This document shows, piece after piece, positions 17,599 through 26,227 of a stretch of 64,000 nucleotides of DNA. Position 1 is the first letter of the stretch, and each line of letters starts with the position of its first letter. This stretch comes from Caulobacter sp. (lineage in GTDB: Bacteria > Pseudomonadota > Alphaproteobacteria > Caulobacterales > Caulobacteraceae). The stretch is from positions 1 to 64,000 of the forward strand of contig JAHBYC010000001.1 of assembly GCA_019636175.1 (NCBI GenBank), given 5' to 3'. The notes under the pieces are model-generated. The model was given only the letters and a program-made list of their open reading frames with translations, was not told the DNA's origin and made no database searches. The translations under genes were made by a program, and so were the position numbers.

Positions 17599-17605
17599 GA
17601 CCGCC

Positions 17606-18376
17606 ATGAGCGATCTCTTCAGCCTCGCCGGCCGCACGGCCATGGTCACCGGCGCCAATACCGGTCTGGGTCAGGCCATGGCGGCGGCGCTCGCCGTGGC
17701 GGGAGCGGACATCGTCGCCGTCGGCCGCTCGGTTCCCGATGAGACCGAGGGGCTGGTGCGGGCGACCGGCAGGGGCTTTCATTTCGTCGAGGCCGACCTT
17801 GGGGACCCCGGCGTCAGCGGGGATGTCATCGCCGCGGCCAAGGCCGCCGCGGCCGCGCCGGATATCCTGGTCAACAACGCCGGCATCATCCGCCGCAATG
17901 ACGCCCTGGACTTCACCGAGGATGACTGGGACGCGGTGATGAACGTCAATCTGAAGACCTGCTTTTTCCTCACCCAGGCCGCCGCGCGGGAGATGATCGG
18001 GCGGCGCGGATCGGACCACGGCGCCGGAAAGGTGATCAACATCGCCTCCATGCTGTCTTTTCAAGGCGGGGTCCGCGTGGCCTCCTACGCGGCGAGCAAA
18101 AGCGGCGTCGCTGGGCTGACGCGGCTGCTGGCCAATGAATGGGCCGCCAAAGGGATCAATGTGAACGCCATCGCGCCCGGATACTTCTCGACCAACAACA
18201 CCGAGGCCTTGCGGGCCGATCAGGACCGCAACCGCTCGATCCTGGAGCGGATTCCGGCCGGCCGGTGGGGCGAGCCTTCCGATCTGGGCGGCGCCGCGGT
18301 GTTCCTGGCCTCGCGGGCGTCCGACTATGTCCACGGCGCCATCCTGCCGGTGGATGGGGGATGGTTGGCCCGCTGA
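17606..18376 (+). CDS. kduD: 2-dehydro-3-deoxy-D-gluconate 5-dehydrogenase (SDR)
   Basis: The 256-residue short-chain dehydrogenase has the NAD(P) motif TGANTGLG (about 12-21), NNAG in the central sheet and catalytic Tyr161/Lys165 in YAASKSG. The start DLFSLAGRTAMVTGA and the ending YVHGAILPVDGGWLAR match KduD. It reduces 2,5-diketo-3-deoxygluconate to 2-keto-3-deoxygluconate. It is cotranscribed with kduI, and its 3' end overlaps the ppc start by 16 bp. Confidence 0.95.
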   Translation: MSDLFSLAGRTAMVTGANTGLGQAMAAALAVAGADIVAVGRSVPDETEGLVRATGRGFHFVEADLGDPGVSGDVIAAAKAAAAAPDILVNNAGIIRRNDALDFTEDDWDAVMNVNLKTCFFLTQAAAREMIGRRGSDHGAGKVINIASMLSFQGGVRVASYAASKSGVAGLTRLLANEWAAKGINVNAIAPGYFSTNNTEALRADQDRNRSILERIPAGRWGEPSDLGGAAVFLASRASDYVHGAILPVDGGWLAR

Positions 18377-21045
18377 CCCGTTCCGCGTCCAGGGAAAGCC
18401 CGACCAACGGCCAGGTTCGCAAGAACCTGGACTTTCTCGACGGGCTGTTCGCCGAGGCCATCCGGTATCTGGACGGCGACGATACGGCCCGGTTGATCGA
18501 CTCGGCGCGCGCCGCCGCTCAGGCTGACGGGGATGCGCCCCATCTGGGCTTTCTGTTCCAGGCGGTCACGACGGAGGAGGCGTCGCTGCTGGCGCGGGCC
18601 TTCGCCTGCGCCTCGATGCTCGCCAATATCGGGGAGGATGTCGCCGGGCGGCGCCGGGCGGCGGAGTCCGAGAGCCTGGACGGGGCCGCCACCCTCGCGT
18701 CCGCGCTGGACGCGCTCGGGGCTGAGGGACGTCAGGCGCTTGCGGGCCTGTCGGTCACGCCGGTTCTGACCGCCCATCCCACCGAAGTGCGCCGCCGGGC
18801 CCTGGTCGAACGACAGTCCGAGATCGCCCGCTTGATGGCGCTGAGGCGGCATCATCTGCCGGCGGACCTCGAGGCCCATATTCGCGAGGATCTGTTCCGG
18901 GAGGTCGCCCTGCTGTGGCGGACCCGTCTGTATCGTCCCGAGAAGATCACCGTCACCGACGAGATCCGCAACGCCCTGTCCATCGTCCGCACCTCGATCC
19001 TGCCGGCGCTGGTCGAACTCTACGAGCGCTGGGTCGATGACCTCGGAGACATCGGGCCGATCCTGACCCTCGGCACCTGGCTGGGCGGGGACCGAGACGG
19101 CCACCCCGGCGTCGGGGCCGACACCCTGGCCCTGGCGCTTCGCTCCCAGGCCCGGCTGATCCTGGATTTCTACGCCGGCGAGGTTCGCCGCCTGTGGTCG
19201 GATCTGGCGATCTCCACGGCCTATGGCCCGGCGTCCGATGACCTGCTGGCGCTGGCGATGCAGGCGGACCAGCCCTCCGTCCATCGCCTGGACGAACCCT
19301 ACCGTCTGGCGTTTGAACGCATTTTCGATCGGCTCTGCGCGACGTCGTCGAGGCTGACGGGGGCGCTGGTCGTTCATGCGGTCGAGGAGCCTGACGGCCC
19401 GCCCTACAACAATCCCGACGACTTCATCGCCGATCTCGAGATCATCCGGGGGGCGCTGGAATCGAGCGGCGCGGAACGGCTGGTTGGCGGACGGCTGAAG
19501 AGCCTGCTGGCGATCGCCAGGGCCTGCGGCTTCCATCTGCTGTCGGTGGATCTGCGGCAGAACGCCGACGTCCATGAGCGGGTGATCGCCGAGCTGCTCG
19601 ACCGGGCCGGGGAGACGAACGACTATCTGGCCCTCTCCGAAGAACGGCGGGTCGCCTTGCTGCTCAGGGAACTGGCGACGCGCCGGCCGCTTCGTTCGCC
19701 CTTTACCGCCTATGGCGAGGAGACGACGCGGGAGTTGGCGATCCTCGACGCGGCGGCGGGCGCGATCGCCGGCTATGGGCCCGGCGCCATCGGGGCCTAT
19801 GTGATTTCCAAGGCCGCCACGGTCTCCGACATTCTTGAGCCCCTTGTCATGCTGAAGCAGGCCGGCCTGGTCTGGGGCGGCGACCAGCCCCGATCCTCGA
19901 TCCGTATCAGTCCCCTGTTCGAGACCATCGGCGATCTGGAGTCGGGCCCCGGCGTCCTGCGTCAATGGCTGGAGACCCCCGCCGCACGATCCCTGCTGGG
20001 CGACAAGCCGGTGCAGGAGGTGATGGTCGGCTATTCGGATTCCAACAAGGACGGCGGCTACGTCGCCTCGCGCTGGGGGGTGGCTCGCGCCGCCTCGGCC
20101 TTCGCGGAAGAATGCGACCGTCTGGGTGTCGGCCTGAGACTGTTCCACGGTCGCGGCGGCTCGGTCGGCCGCGGCGGCGGCCCGGCGGCGGAGGCGGTGC
20201 TGGCCCAGCCCCCGGGCACGGTCCAGGGCCGGCTGCGGATGACCGAGCAGGGCGAGATGATCTTTCGGCGCTTCGGCGACCAGCCGACCGCCCGTCGCAA
20301 TCTCGAGGGCATGACCGCCGCTGTCCTGACCGCGACGGCAAGGCCGCACCCGCCGGGCCACGACAAGGCGGCCAGGGCCATGGACGCCCTGGCGGAGGGC
20401 GCCTTCGCCCACTATCGCGCCCTGGTCTACGAGACCCCGGGTTTCGAGGACTTCTTCTGGGAAGCCACGCCGATCTCGGAAATCGTCCAGCTCAATATCG
20501 GCAGCCGCCCGGCGTCGCGCACGGCGAGCCGGCGGATCGAGGACCTGCGGGCCATTCCCTGGGTCTTCAGCTGGTCGCAGTCGCGGGTGATGCTGCCGGG
20601 ATGGTACGGCCTTGCGGGCGGCGCTTCCCGGGCGGGGCTGGAGGCGGCGCGGCTGGCCGATCTGGCCGCCGAGTTCGATATCGTCGAGACCCTGCTGTCG
20701 AACATGGAGCTGGCGCTGGCCCAGAGCGACATGACCCTTGCGGCGCGCTACGCCGGGCTCTGCGCCGACCGGGCGCTGGCCGATCCCATCTTCGACGCCA
20801 TTCGGCGGGAGCATGACGATGCGGTGGCTCTGGCCCTGGCGATCCGGGGCGGCTCCCGACTGCTGGACAACCGGCCCGACCTTGCCGAGTCGGTGGCGCT
20901 GGCGGCCCGTTCGGTTAGGCCCCTGAACCACCTGCAGCTGGAACTGCTCTCGCGCCGGCGCAAGGGCGACGAGACAGAGGCCACCCGGCTGGCGATCCAG
21001 CTGACCGTCACCGGAATCGCCTCGGGTCTGCGCAACACCGGGTGA
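18361..21045 (+). CDS. ppc: Phosphoenolpyruvate carboxylase
   Basis: The 894-residue enzyme carboxylates PEP to oxaloacetate. Motifs in order are VLTAHPTEVRRR (catalytic His139), GGDRDGHPGV, SDSNKDGGY and FHGRGGSVGRGGGP (His596). The C-terminus SGLRNTG matches the family ending MRNTG. ATG 18361 lies inside the last codons of kduD, so translation is probably coupled. Placement of this central anaplerotic gene behind kduI-kduD suggests oxaloacetate supply during uronate growth, since the Entner-Doudoroff split yields much pyruvate. Sequence cannot show whether ppc also has its own promoter. Confidence 0.97.
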   Translation: MVGPLTRSASRESPTNGQVRKNLDFLDGLFAEAIRYLDGDDTARLIDSARAAAQADGDAPHLGFLFQAVTTEEASLLARAFACASMLANIGEDVAGRRRAAESESLDGAATLASALDALGAEGRQALAGLSVTPVLTAHPTEVRRRALVERQSEIARLMALRRHHLPADLEAHIREDLFREVALLWRTRLYRPEKITVTDEIRNALSIVRTSILPALVELYERWVDDLGDIGPILTLGTWLGGDRDGHPGVGADTLALALRSQARLILDFYAGEVRRLWSDLAISTAYGPASDDLLALAMQADQPSVHRLDEPYRLAFERIFDRLCATSSRLTGALVVHAVEEPDGPPYNNPDDFIADLEIIRGALESSGAERLVGGRLKSLLAIARACGFHLLSVDLRQNADVHERVIAELLDRAGETNDYLALSEERRVALLLRELATRRPLRSPFTAYGEETTRELAILDAAAGAIAGYGPGAIGAYVISKAATVSDILEPLVMLKQAGLVWGGDQPRSSIRISPLFETIGDLESGPGVLRQWLETPAARSLLGDKPVQEVMVGYSDSNKDGGYVASRWGVARAASAFAEECDRLGVGLRLFHGRGGSVGRGGGPAAEAVLAQPPGTVQGRLRMTEQGEMIFRRFGDQPTARRNLEGMTAAVLTATARPHPPGHDKAARAMDALAEGAFAHYRALVYETPGFEDFFWEATPISEIVQLNIGSRPASRTASRRIEDLRAIPWVFSWSQSRVMLPGWYGLAGGASRAGLEAARLADLAAEFDIVETLLSNMELALAQSDMTLAARYAGLCADRALADPIFDAIRREHDDAVALALAIRGGSRLLDNRPDLAESVALAARSVRPLNHLQLELLSRRRKGDETEATRLAIQLTVTGIASGLRNTG

Positions 21046-21069
21046 GGCGGCGTCCGCCGCGCCGCCGCG

Positions 21070-22416
21070 TCAGACCAGGCTGTTCAGATAGTCCTCGAGG
21101 TTTGTGTAGCCGTCGCCATCAGGGTCCTGGGCGCCGTCGGCCGGATTGGCGGGGTCCAGGCCGTGGTTGCGTTCCCAGTCATCGGGCATGCCGTCCTGGT
21201 CGCTGTCCTTCGGCGCCGTCCCGCTAGAGAGCTCAGGCCAGCCGCCGACTTCCTGCTGGCTGTCAATGCGCCGGCCTTCGCCGCTCAGCACGCCCTCGAT
21301 GATCCGCTGATCGACGGAATCGCGCACCCGCGACGCCCCCGCTCGGGCAAGCACTGCCGCCTGCGCCTCGGTCGGCCCCGAGGTCGTCAGGCCCGAGGAG
21401 GCCAGGGGACCCTCGGAACGATAACTGGCCGGCGGCGTGCAGCCGACCAGGAACCAGGGATCGGCCGGCACCCGACCGGCCATGGCATTGTCGGCGAAGT
21501 AGGCGCGCGACAGGCTGTTTTGTTCGCAGAAGGCCAGCGAGCCCCTGCTGTCAGGTCCCGGAAGATAGGCGTTGCCGATGAAGTCGTAGGCGGCCATCGC
21601 GGCGCTGTCGGCGTTGTAGCCGGAGGCCTCGCCGCCCCAGTTGTAGAAGACGTTGTTCCTGAACTCGATCCGCGGGCCTTCGGGATCGAGCGCGGGCGGG
21701 TTGTAGTTTCCGGGCCGTGGCATGCGGGCCAGATGATTGGCCCAGAGGTTGTGGTGGAAACTGAACCGCGCGCCATAGCCTCCCCGGATCAGGCTGCCGT
21801 AGCCGTGGCGACCCTTGGCATGCAGCGAGCGATTGAGGGAATCGCCGATCAAGCTCCACTGAACCGTGACGTCATAGACCCCGGCTTCGGGCGGATTGTA
21901 GCGGCTTCCGACCGACAGGGTCTCATCGACCGACCAACTGGCGGAAACATGGTCGATTATGATTCGCGAACCCCGGGAGACGGTGACCGCGTCGTCCTGA
22001 ACCCCCGATTCGTCGCCCAGGCGCGACCGGATATAGCGCACGACGACATCGTCAGCCTCGATGATCAGGGGCTGGTCGGCGAGGGTGATTCCGTCGCCGG
22101 GCGCCGTCTGTCCAGCGATGGTGATCCGGGGGTGGGCGATCTTGAGCGGAGACTTGAGGTGAATGGTCCCGGACAGGGAGAAGACGACCGTCCGGGGGCC
22201 CTTGGCGTCGATGGCGGCCCGCAGGCTTCCGGGGCCGGAATCCTCAAGATTGGTGACGTAGATGACGGCTCCGCCGCGCCCGCCGTCGGAAAGCCGGCCA
22301 TGGCCTTCCGCGCCCGGGAAGGCGATCTGGCCCGGTCCCGTCGCGGCGAGTGTCTGGCAGGGGAGGGCGACCATCGCCCCAGCGAACAGCACCAGGCCGT
22401 GGTGGAAGAGTCGCAA
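21070..22416 (-). CDS. Secreted pectate lyase (polysaccharide lyase family 1 type)
   Basis: The 448-residue protein has a signal peptide (MRLFHHGLVLFAGAMVALPC, cleavage near LAA-TG). The parallel-beta-helix domain starts with FPGAEGHGR and includes GGAVIYVTNLEDSGPGSLRAAI, ITIAGQTAPGDGITL, DDAVTVSRGSRIIIDHVSASW and FHHNLWANHLARMPR, which carries conserved PL1-type residues. Two acidic calcium-loop-like repeats, DSDQDGMPDDWE and DPDGDGYTNLEDYLN, end the chain. It cuts polygalacturonate by beta-elimination. TTG 22416 is chosen because AGGAGA lies 7 bp upstream and the signal peptide then begins correctly; ATG 22470 would add 18 residues in front. Confidence 0.92.
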   Translation of the reverse strand: MRLFHHGLVLFAGAMVALPCQTLAATGPGQIAFPGAEGHGRLSDGGRGGAVIYVTNLEDSGPGSLRAAIDAKGPRTVVFSLSGTIHLKSPLKIAHPRITIAGQTAPGDGITLADQPLIIEADDVVVRYIRSRLGDESGVQDDAVTVSRGSRIIIDHVSASWSVDETLSVGSRYNPPEAGVYDVTVQWSLIGDSLNRSLHAKGRHGYGSLIRGGYGARFSFHHNLWANHLARMPRPGNYNPPALDPEGPRIEFRNNVFYNWGGEASGYNADSAAMAAYDFIGNAYLPGPDSRGSLAFCEQNSLSRAYFADNAMAGRVPADPWFLVGCTPPASYRSEGPLASSGLTTSGPTEAQAAVLARAGASRVRDSVDQRIIEGVLSGEGRRIDSQQEVGGWPELSSGTAPKDSDQDGMPDDWERNHGLDPANPADGAQDPDGDGYTNLEDYLNSLV

Positions 22417-22489
22417 TGGGAATTCTCCTGTCGCCGGATGTTTCGCCGGGGGCTTGTCAAAACCGGACAATCTGAGCTATCCCTGTCGA

Positions 22490-22503
22490 TGATACCGGTG
22501 TCA
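22490..22503. promoter_or_regulatory. LacI-type operator, receptor/lyase promoter, site 1
   Basis: TGATACCGGTGTCA is a near-perfect palindrome with the same ACCGGT core as the site at 22522-22537. Confidence 0.78.
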
Positions 22504-22521
22504 AACAGAGTCTACCTCTGC

Positions 22522-22537
22522 ATGACACCGGTGTCAT
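22522..22537. promoter_or_regulatory. LacI-type operator, receptor/lyase promoter, site 2 (perfect)
   Basis: ATGACACCGGTGTCAT is a perfect 16-bp palindrome with the central CG step typical of LacI-family operators. The flanking TCTGC is shared with the kduI operator. Confidence 0.85.
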
Positions 22538-22639
22538 GTCCCAGAGCCGTTTCAATGCGCGGGCGGATCGGGGACAAGCAAAAGAGACGACAATCGACGG
22601 CGCGAGACCGTCGGACGCGCCGAAGGGGAGGGACTACAA

Positions 22640-25462
22640 GTGACCAAGACGGAACGTTCGCGCGCCTTTGCGCTTCGCTTCGGCGCCTCGCTGGCCGCCA
22701 TGACCGTGGCGCTCGGCGCCGCCGGTGCGGTTTCAGCCCAGGAAACCCAGGACGGAGAGGTCGACACGGTTGTCGTGACCGGGTTCCGCGGCAGCCTGGC
22801 CAGCGCCCTGGCGGTCAAGAAGCAGGAAACCGCTGTCGTCGACGCCATTCAGGCCGAGGACATCGCCGCCTTTCCCGATCTGAACCTGGCCGAAGCCATT
22901 CAGCGCATCCCCGGGGTCTCGATCGACCGCGACGCCGGCGAAGGTCGCTCGATCACGGTTCGCGGGCTGGGGTCGGACTTCACCCGCATCCGGATCAACG
23001 GGGTTCAGGCCCTGGCGACGACCGGCGGCACCGACAGCTCCGGCGGGGCCAACCGGGGCCGTCAGTTCGACTTCAACATCTTCGCCTCCGAACTGTTCAA
23101 CAGCATCAAGGTTCGCAAGACCCAGGCGGCCGAGGTGGAGGAGGGATCGCTCGGCGCGACGGTCGACCTGCGCACCTCCCGCCCCTTCGACTACAAGGGC
23201 CGGGTCTTCACCGTCGCCGGACAGTACGGCTACAGCGACCTGTCCAAGGAATGGGATCCGCGCGGCGCGCTGCTCTACAGCGACCAGACCGCCGACGGGA
23301 CCTGGGGCGCCCTGTTCTCGGTGGCCTACAGCCGTCGCAACCTGTTCGAAGAGGGCTTCAGCACGGTGCGCTGGGCTGACGCGGCCAGCAGCAGCGGCTT
23401 CCAGTCCTGCGCCGCCGGCGCCACGGACCTCTGCACAAACCCGCAGCGCAACTCGATCTACCATCCGCGTATTCCGCGCTATGGCCGCCTGACCCACTCG
23501 CAGGAGCGTCTCGGGGCCACGGGATCCCTGCAGTTCCGCCCGAGCGACCGCACCACGATGTCGCTCGACATCCTCTACGCCGATCTGCAGTCGACCCGGC
23601 AGGAGGACTTCCTGGAGTCGCTGTCCTTCAGCCGGTCCGGCTCACAGGGCAAGGGCGCGACGGACGTGCTGGCCGCCGAGGTGAACGGCAAGGGCAACGT
23701 GGTCTACGGCCTGTTCAACGATGTCGACGTGCGCTCGGAGTCCCGCTTCGACGACCTGGAGACGACGTTCAAGCAGTGGACCTTCGACGTCCAGCACGAG
23801 TTCAACGACCAGTGGCGCGCCAGCTTCGTGGTCGGCCGGGCGGAGTCCAAATTCCGCAATCCGATCCAGACCACCGTCACCCTCGATCGCCTCGATATCG
23901 ATGGCTATTCCTGGGATTTCCGCGGCAATGATCGCCAGCCGAAGATCGACTACGGCTTTGACGTCGCAAACCCCGCCAACTGGCAGTGGATCAACTCGCC
24001 GCCGGCCGGCGCGACGGGATCTGAAATCCGCGTCCGACCTCAGGGCGTCGACAACGTCTACACCACCGGTCGCTTCGATCTGGTCTTCGATCTGAACGAC
24101 GTCTGGACCTTCAAGGGCGGTGTCGACTGGGCGAAATACAACTTCGACTCGTTCGAAAAGCGACGCGCCAGCGAAACCTCCGTGCCGGCCCTGCCTCCGG
24201 GCGTGACGGTGGCGGACATTTCCAAGCTGCTGACCGGCTTCAGCAGCGGCGGGCTGCACCACAGCTGGGTCATCCCCAACCTCAACGCCATCGCCAACCT
24301 TTTCGACATCTACTGCAACTGCAACACCGGCGTCACAGGCGGGGACTTCACGCTTCAGGCCGAGACCAACGGCAATGCCCGCGGCAACAACCGGGGCGCC
24401 GAGGAACTGGCCCAGAGCGCCTATCTGCAGGCCCAGTTCCGCTCCGAACTCTGGGGCATGCCGTTCCGCGGCGACTTCGGGATCCGCTATGTCGAGACGG
24501 ACGTGGAGTCCTATGGCTACCTCGCCACCGGCGGCGGCAGCCTGGTTCGGGTCAAGAACGACTACACCAACGTCCTGCCGTCCATGAACCTGGCGCTCGA
24601 CATCAAGGACGACATGATCGTGCGCTTCGGCGCGGCAAAGGTCATGGCCCGGCCGCAGCTGCCCAGCCTGTCGCCGGGCGGTACGGTCAACACCTCGGCC
24701 CTGACCATCACCACCGGCAACCCGTTGCTCGATCCCTTCGAGGCGACGACCTACGACCTCAGCTTCGAATGGTACTTCGCCAAGGACTCGCTGTTCTCGG
24801 TGGCGCTGTTCTACAAGGACATCGACAGCTACATCCAGACGGTGCGTGAAAGCCGCGACTTCGGCTCGACCGGCCTGCCGCTCAGCCTGCTGCCGCCGGG
24901 TCAGGACGCCAATACCGTCTATGCCATCACCAGCCCGGTCAACACGCAGGGCGGCCCGCTGAAGGGCTTCGAGATCAGCTACCAGCAGCCCTTCACCTTC
25001 CTGCCGGCGCCGTTCGACAAGTTCGGGATGGTGTTGAACTACACCTATGTGCAGTCCGAGATTGAGTATGTGACCTCGGCGACCTCGGGGCTGACGGTCA
25101 CGGACGACCTGGTGAACCTCTCGCCGCGGGCCTACAACGCCACGCTCTATTATGAGAACGACAAGTTCAGCGCCCGGGTCTCGGCCTCCTATCGCGACGA
25201 CTACCTGCAGACGGTTCCTGGCCGGAACAGCAGCACCGCCGCCGGCGCGACCAACGTCAATGATGTCGAGGGCAAGCGGGCGACGTTCAACGTCGACATG
25301 TCCGCCTCGTACAAGGTCAACGACTCCCTGAAGCTGACCCTGGAAGGGCTGAACCTGACCGACGAATACAACGATCAGTTCATCTCGAACTCGGCGGACC
25401 GCGCGTCGGTCTATCATCGCACGGGCCGCCAGTTCTACTTCGGCTTCCGGTACAACTTCTAA
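22640..25462 (+). CDS. TonB-dependent receptor, probably for oligogalacturonides
   Basis: The 940-residue outer-membrane protein has a signal peptide ending AVSAQE (about residue 34), a TonB-box-like DTVVVTG, a plug domain (KKQETAVVDAIQAEDIAAFP, LAEAIQRIPGVSIDRDAG, ITVRGLGSDFTRIRINGVQ) and a 22-strand type barrel ending in aromatic FYFGFRYNF. It belongs to the large Caulobacter-type carbohydrate receptor group. GTG 22640 follows GGGGAGGG. Shared operators with kduI and divergence from pectate lyase indicate uptake of pectin fragments; the ligand is inferred from context. Confidence 0.93.
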   Translation: MTKTERSRAFALRFGASLAAMTVALGAAGAVSAQETQDGEVDTVVVTGFRGSLASALAVKKQETAVVDAIQAEDIAAFPDLNLAEAIQRIPGVSIDRDAGEGRSITVRGLGSDFTRIRINGVQALATTGGTDSSGGANRGRQFDFNIFASELFNSIKVRKTQAAEVEEGSLGATVDLRTSRPFDYKGRVFTVAGQYGYSDLSKEWDPRGALLYSDQTADGTWGALFSVAYSRRNLFEEGFSTVRWADAASSSGFQSCAAGATDLCTNPQRNSIYHPRIPRYGRLTHSQERLGATGSLQFRPSDRTTMSLDILYADLQSTRQEDFLESLSFSRSGSQGKGATDVLAAEVNGKGNVVYGLFNDVDVRSESRFDDLETTFKQWTFDVQHEFNDQWRASFVVGRAESKFRNPIQTTVTLDRLDIDGYSWDFRGNDRQPKIDYGFDVANPANWQWINSPPAGATGSEIRVRPQGVDNVYTTGRFDLVFDLNDVWTFKGGVDWAKYNFDSFEKRRASETSVPALPPGVTVADISKLLTGFSSGGLHHSWVIPNLNAIANLFDIYCNCNTGVTGGDFTLQAETNGNARGNNRGAEELAQSAYLQAQFRSELWGMPFRGDFGIRYVETDVESYGYLATGGGSLVRVKNDYTNVLPSMNLALDIKDDMIVRFGAAKVMARPQLPSLSPGGTVNTSALTITTGNPLLDPFEATTYDLSFEWYFAKDSLFSVALFYKDIDSYIQTVRESRDFGSTGLPLSLLPPGQDANTVYAITSPVNTQGGPLKGFEISYQQPFTFLPAPFDKFGMVLNYTYVQSEIEYVTSATSGLTVTDDLVNLSPRAYNATLYYENDKFSARVSASYRDDYLQTVPGRNSSTAAGATNVNDVEGKRATFNVDMSASYKVNDSLKLTLEGLNLTDEYNDQFISNSADRASVYHRTGRQFYFGFRYNF

Positions 25463-25482
25463 GCTATCCCTCTTGCGTGAAC

Positions 25483-25514
25483 TGGGCGCCGGACACTCCG
25501 GCGCCCAATTTTTT
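25483..25514 (+). terminator. Intrinsic terminator of the TonB receptor gene
   Basis: An 11-bp perfect stem TGGGCGCCGGA/TCCGGCGCCCA with a CAC loop is followed by ATTTTTTC. A partial second copy of the arm, TTGGGCGCCCA, follows 15 bp later. Confidence 0.92.
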
Positions 25515-25552
25515 CAGCTAGATTGGGCGCCCAGACTTCAAAGGAGCGCGCG

Positions 25553-26227
25553 ATGACACACGACCGAATGTCCGTTCTGACGGCAATGATGGCCCAGGGT
25601 GTCATCCCGGTTTTCTATCATCCCGATCCAGAGGTCTGCATCCAGGTGATCCAGGCCTGCGCCAACGGCGGCGCGCCCTGCATCGAATTCACCAATCGCG
25701 GCGATTTCGCCGCCCATGTCTTCCTCGACGTTGCCCGTCATTTCGCCAGCGCTGATCCGCGCGTGGTCATGGGCGTCGGTTCGATCGTCGATGCGCCGAC
25801 AGCCGGCCTCTACATCGCCAACGGCGCCAGGTTCGTTGTCGGTCCGGTGCTGAACGCCGAGGTCGCAAGAGTCTGCAACCGTCGCATGATCCCCTACAGC
25901 CCCGGCTGCGGAAGCGCCTCGGAGATTTCGGACGCCCAGGAACTGGGCTGCGAGATCGTCAAGGTGTTCCCCGGATCGCAGGTCGGCGGCCCCGAGTTCG
26001 TCAAGGCCGTGCTGGGGCCGATGCCCTGGACCCGGATCATGCCGACGGGCGGCGTCGACCCTGATGAAGCCAGCCTCAAGGCCTGGTTCGGCGCCGGCAT
26101 CGTCGCCGCCGGCATGGGGTCGAAACTCATCACCCAGGCCATGCTCGACGCCCGCGACTGGTCCGGGATCGAGGCGAAGGTGCGGGCCACCGTCCAGCTG
26201 ATCGACACCATACGGAAGTCAAAGTGA
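25553..26227 (+). CDS. eda: 2-keto-3-deoxy-6-phosphogluconate aldolase (KDPG/KHG aldolase family)
   Basis: The 224-residue class I aldolase cleaves KDPG to pyruvate and glyceraldehyde-3-phosphate. The Schiff-base Lys137 is in CEIVKVFPGSQ, the general base Glu45 in CIEFTNRG, and the phosphate site in MPTGGV. AAAGGAG is 6 bp before ATG 25553. The stop overlaps the kdgK GTG, forming a two-gene operon for the last steps of uronate use. The divergent YHPDPEV segment separates it from the main glycolytic Eda, so it may be a pathway-specific paralogue. Confidence 0.92.
   Translation: MTHDRMSVLTAMMAQGVIPVFYHPDPEVCIQVIQACANGGAPCIEFTNRGDFAAHVFLDVARHFASADPRVVMGVGSIVDAPTAGLYIANGARFVVGPVLNAEVARVCNRRMIPYSPGCGSASEISDAQELGCEIVKVFPGSQVGGPEFVKAVLGPMPWTRIMPTGGVDPDEASLKAWFGAGIVAAGMGSKLITQAMLDARDWSGIEAKVRATVQLIDTIRKSK

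Larger units (their letters stand above)
22417..22639. promoter_or_regulatory. Divergent promoter region of pectate lyase and TonB receptor
   Basis: This 223-bp spacer contains two palindromic LacI-type operators (22490-22503 and 22522-22537) whose centres are 33 bp apart, about three helical turns. A weaker TTGTC-N7-GACAA palindrome at 22454-22470 is another 34 bp to the left. The arrangement suits cooperative repression of both genes. The ribosome binding site of the receptor, GGGGAGGG, is at 22625-22632. Confidence 0.7.

Noticed and set aside
18325..20931. 868-codon open frame on the strand opposite ppc
   Set aside because: It is antisense to a certain ppc gene. Its Gly/Arg/Gln-rich sequence shows no domain. 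Long antisense frames are expected at this GC content.
21046..21069. GGCGGCG/CGCCGCC hairpin between ppc and pectate lyase as terminator
   Set aside because: The gap is only 24 bp and very GC-rich, with no T tract. Pairing is expected by composition, so I do not list it as a feature.
21163..23379. 738-codon frame crossing pectate lyase, the divergent promoter and the receptor gene
   Set aside because: It spans operators and the opposite-strand lyase. It is an artefact of high GC.
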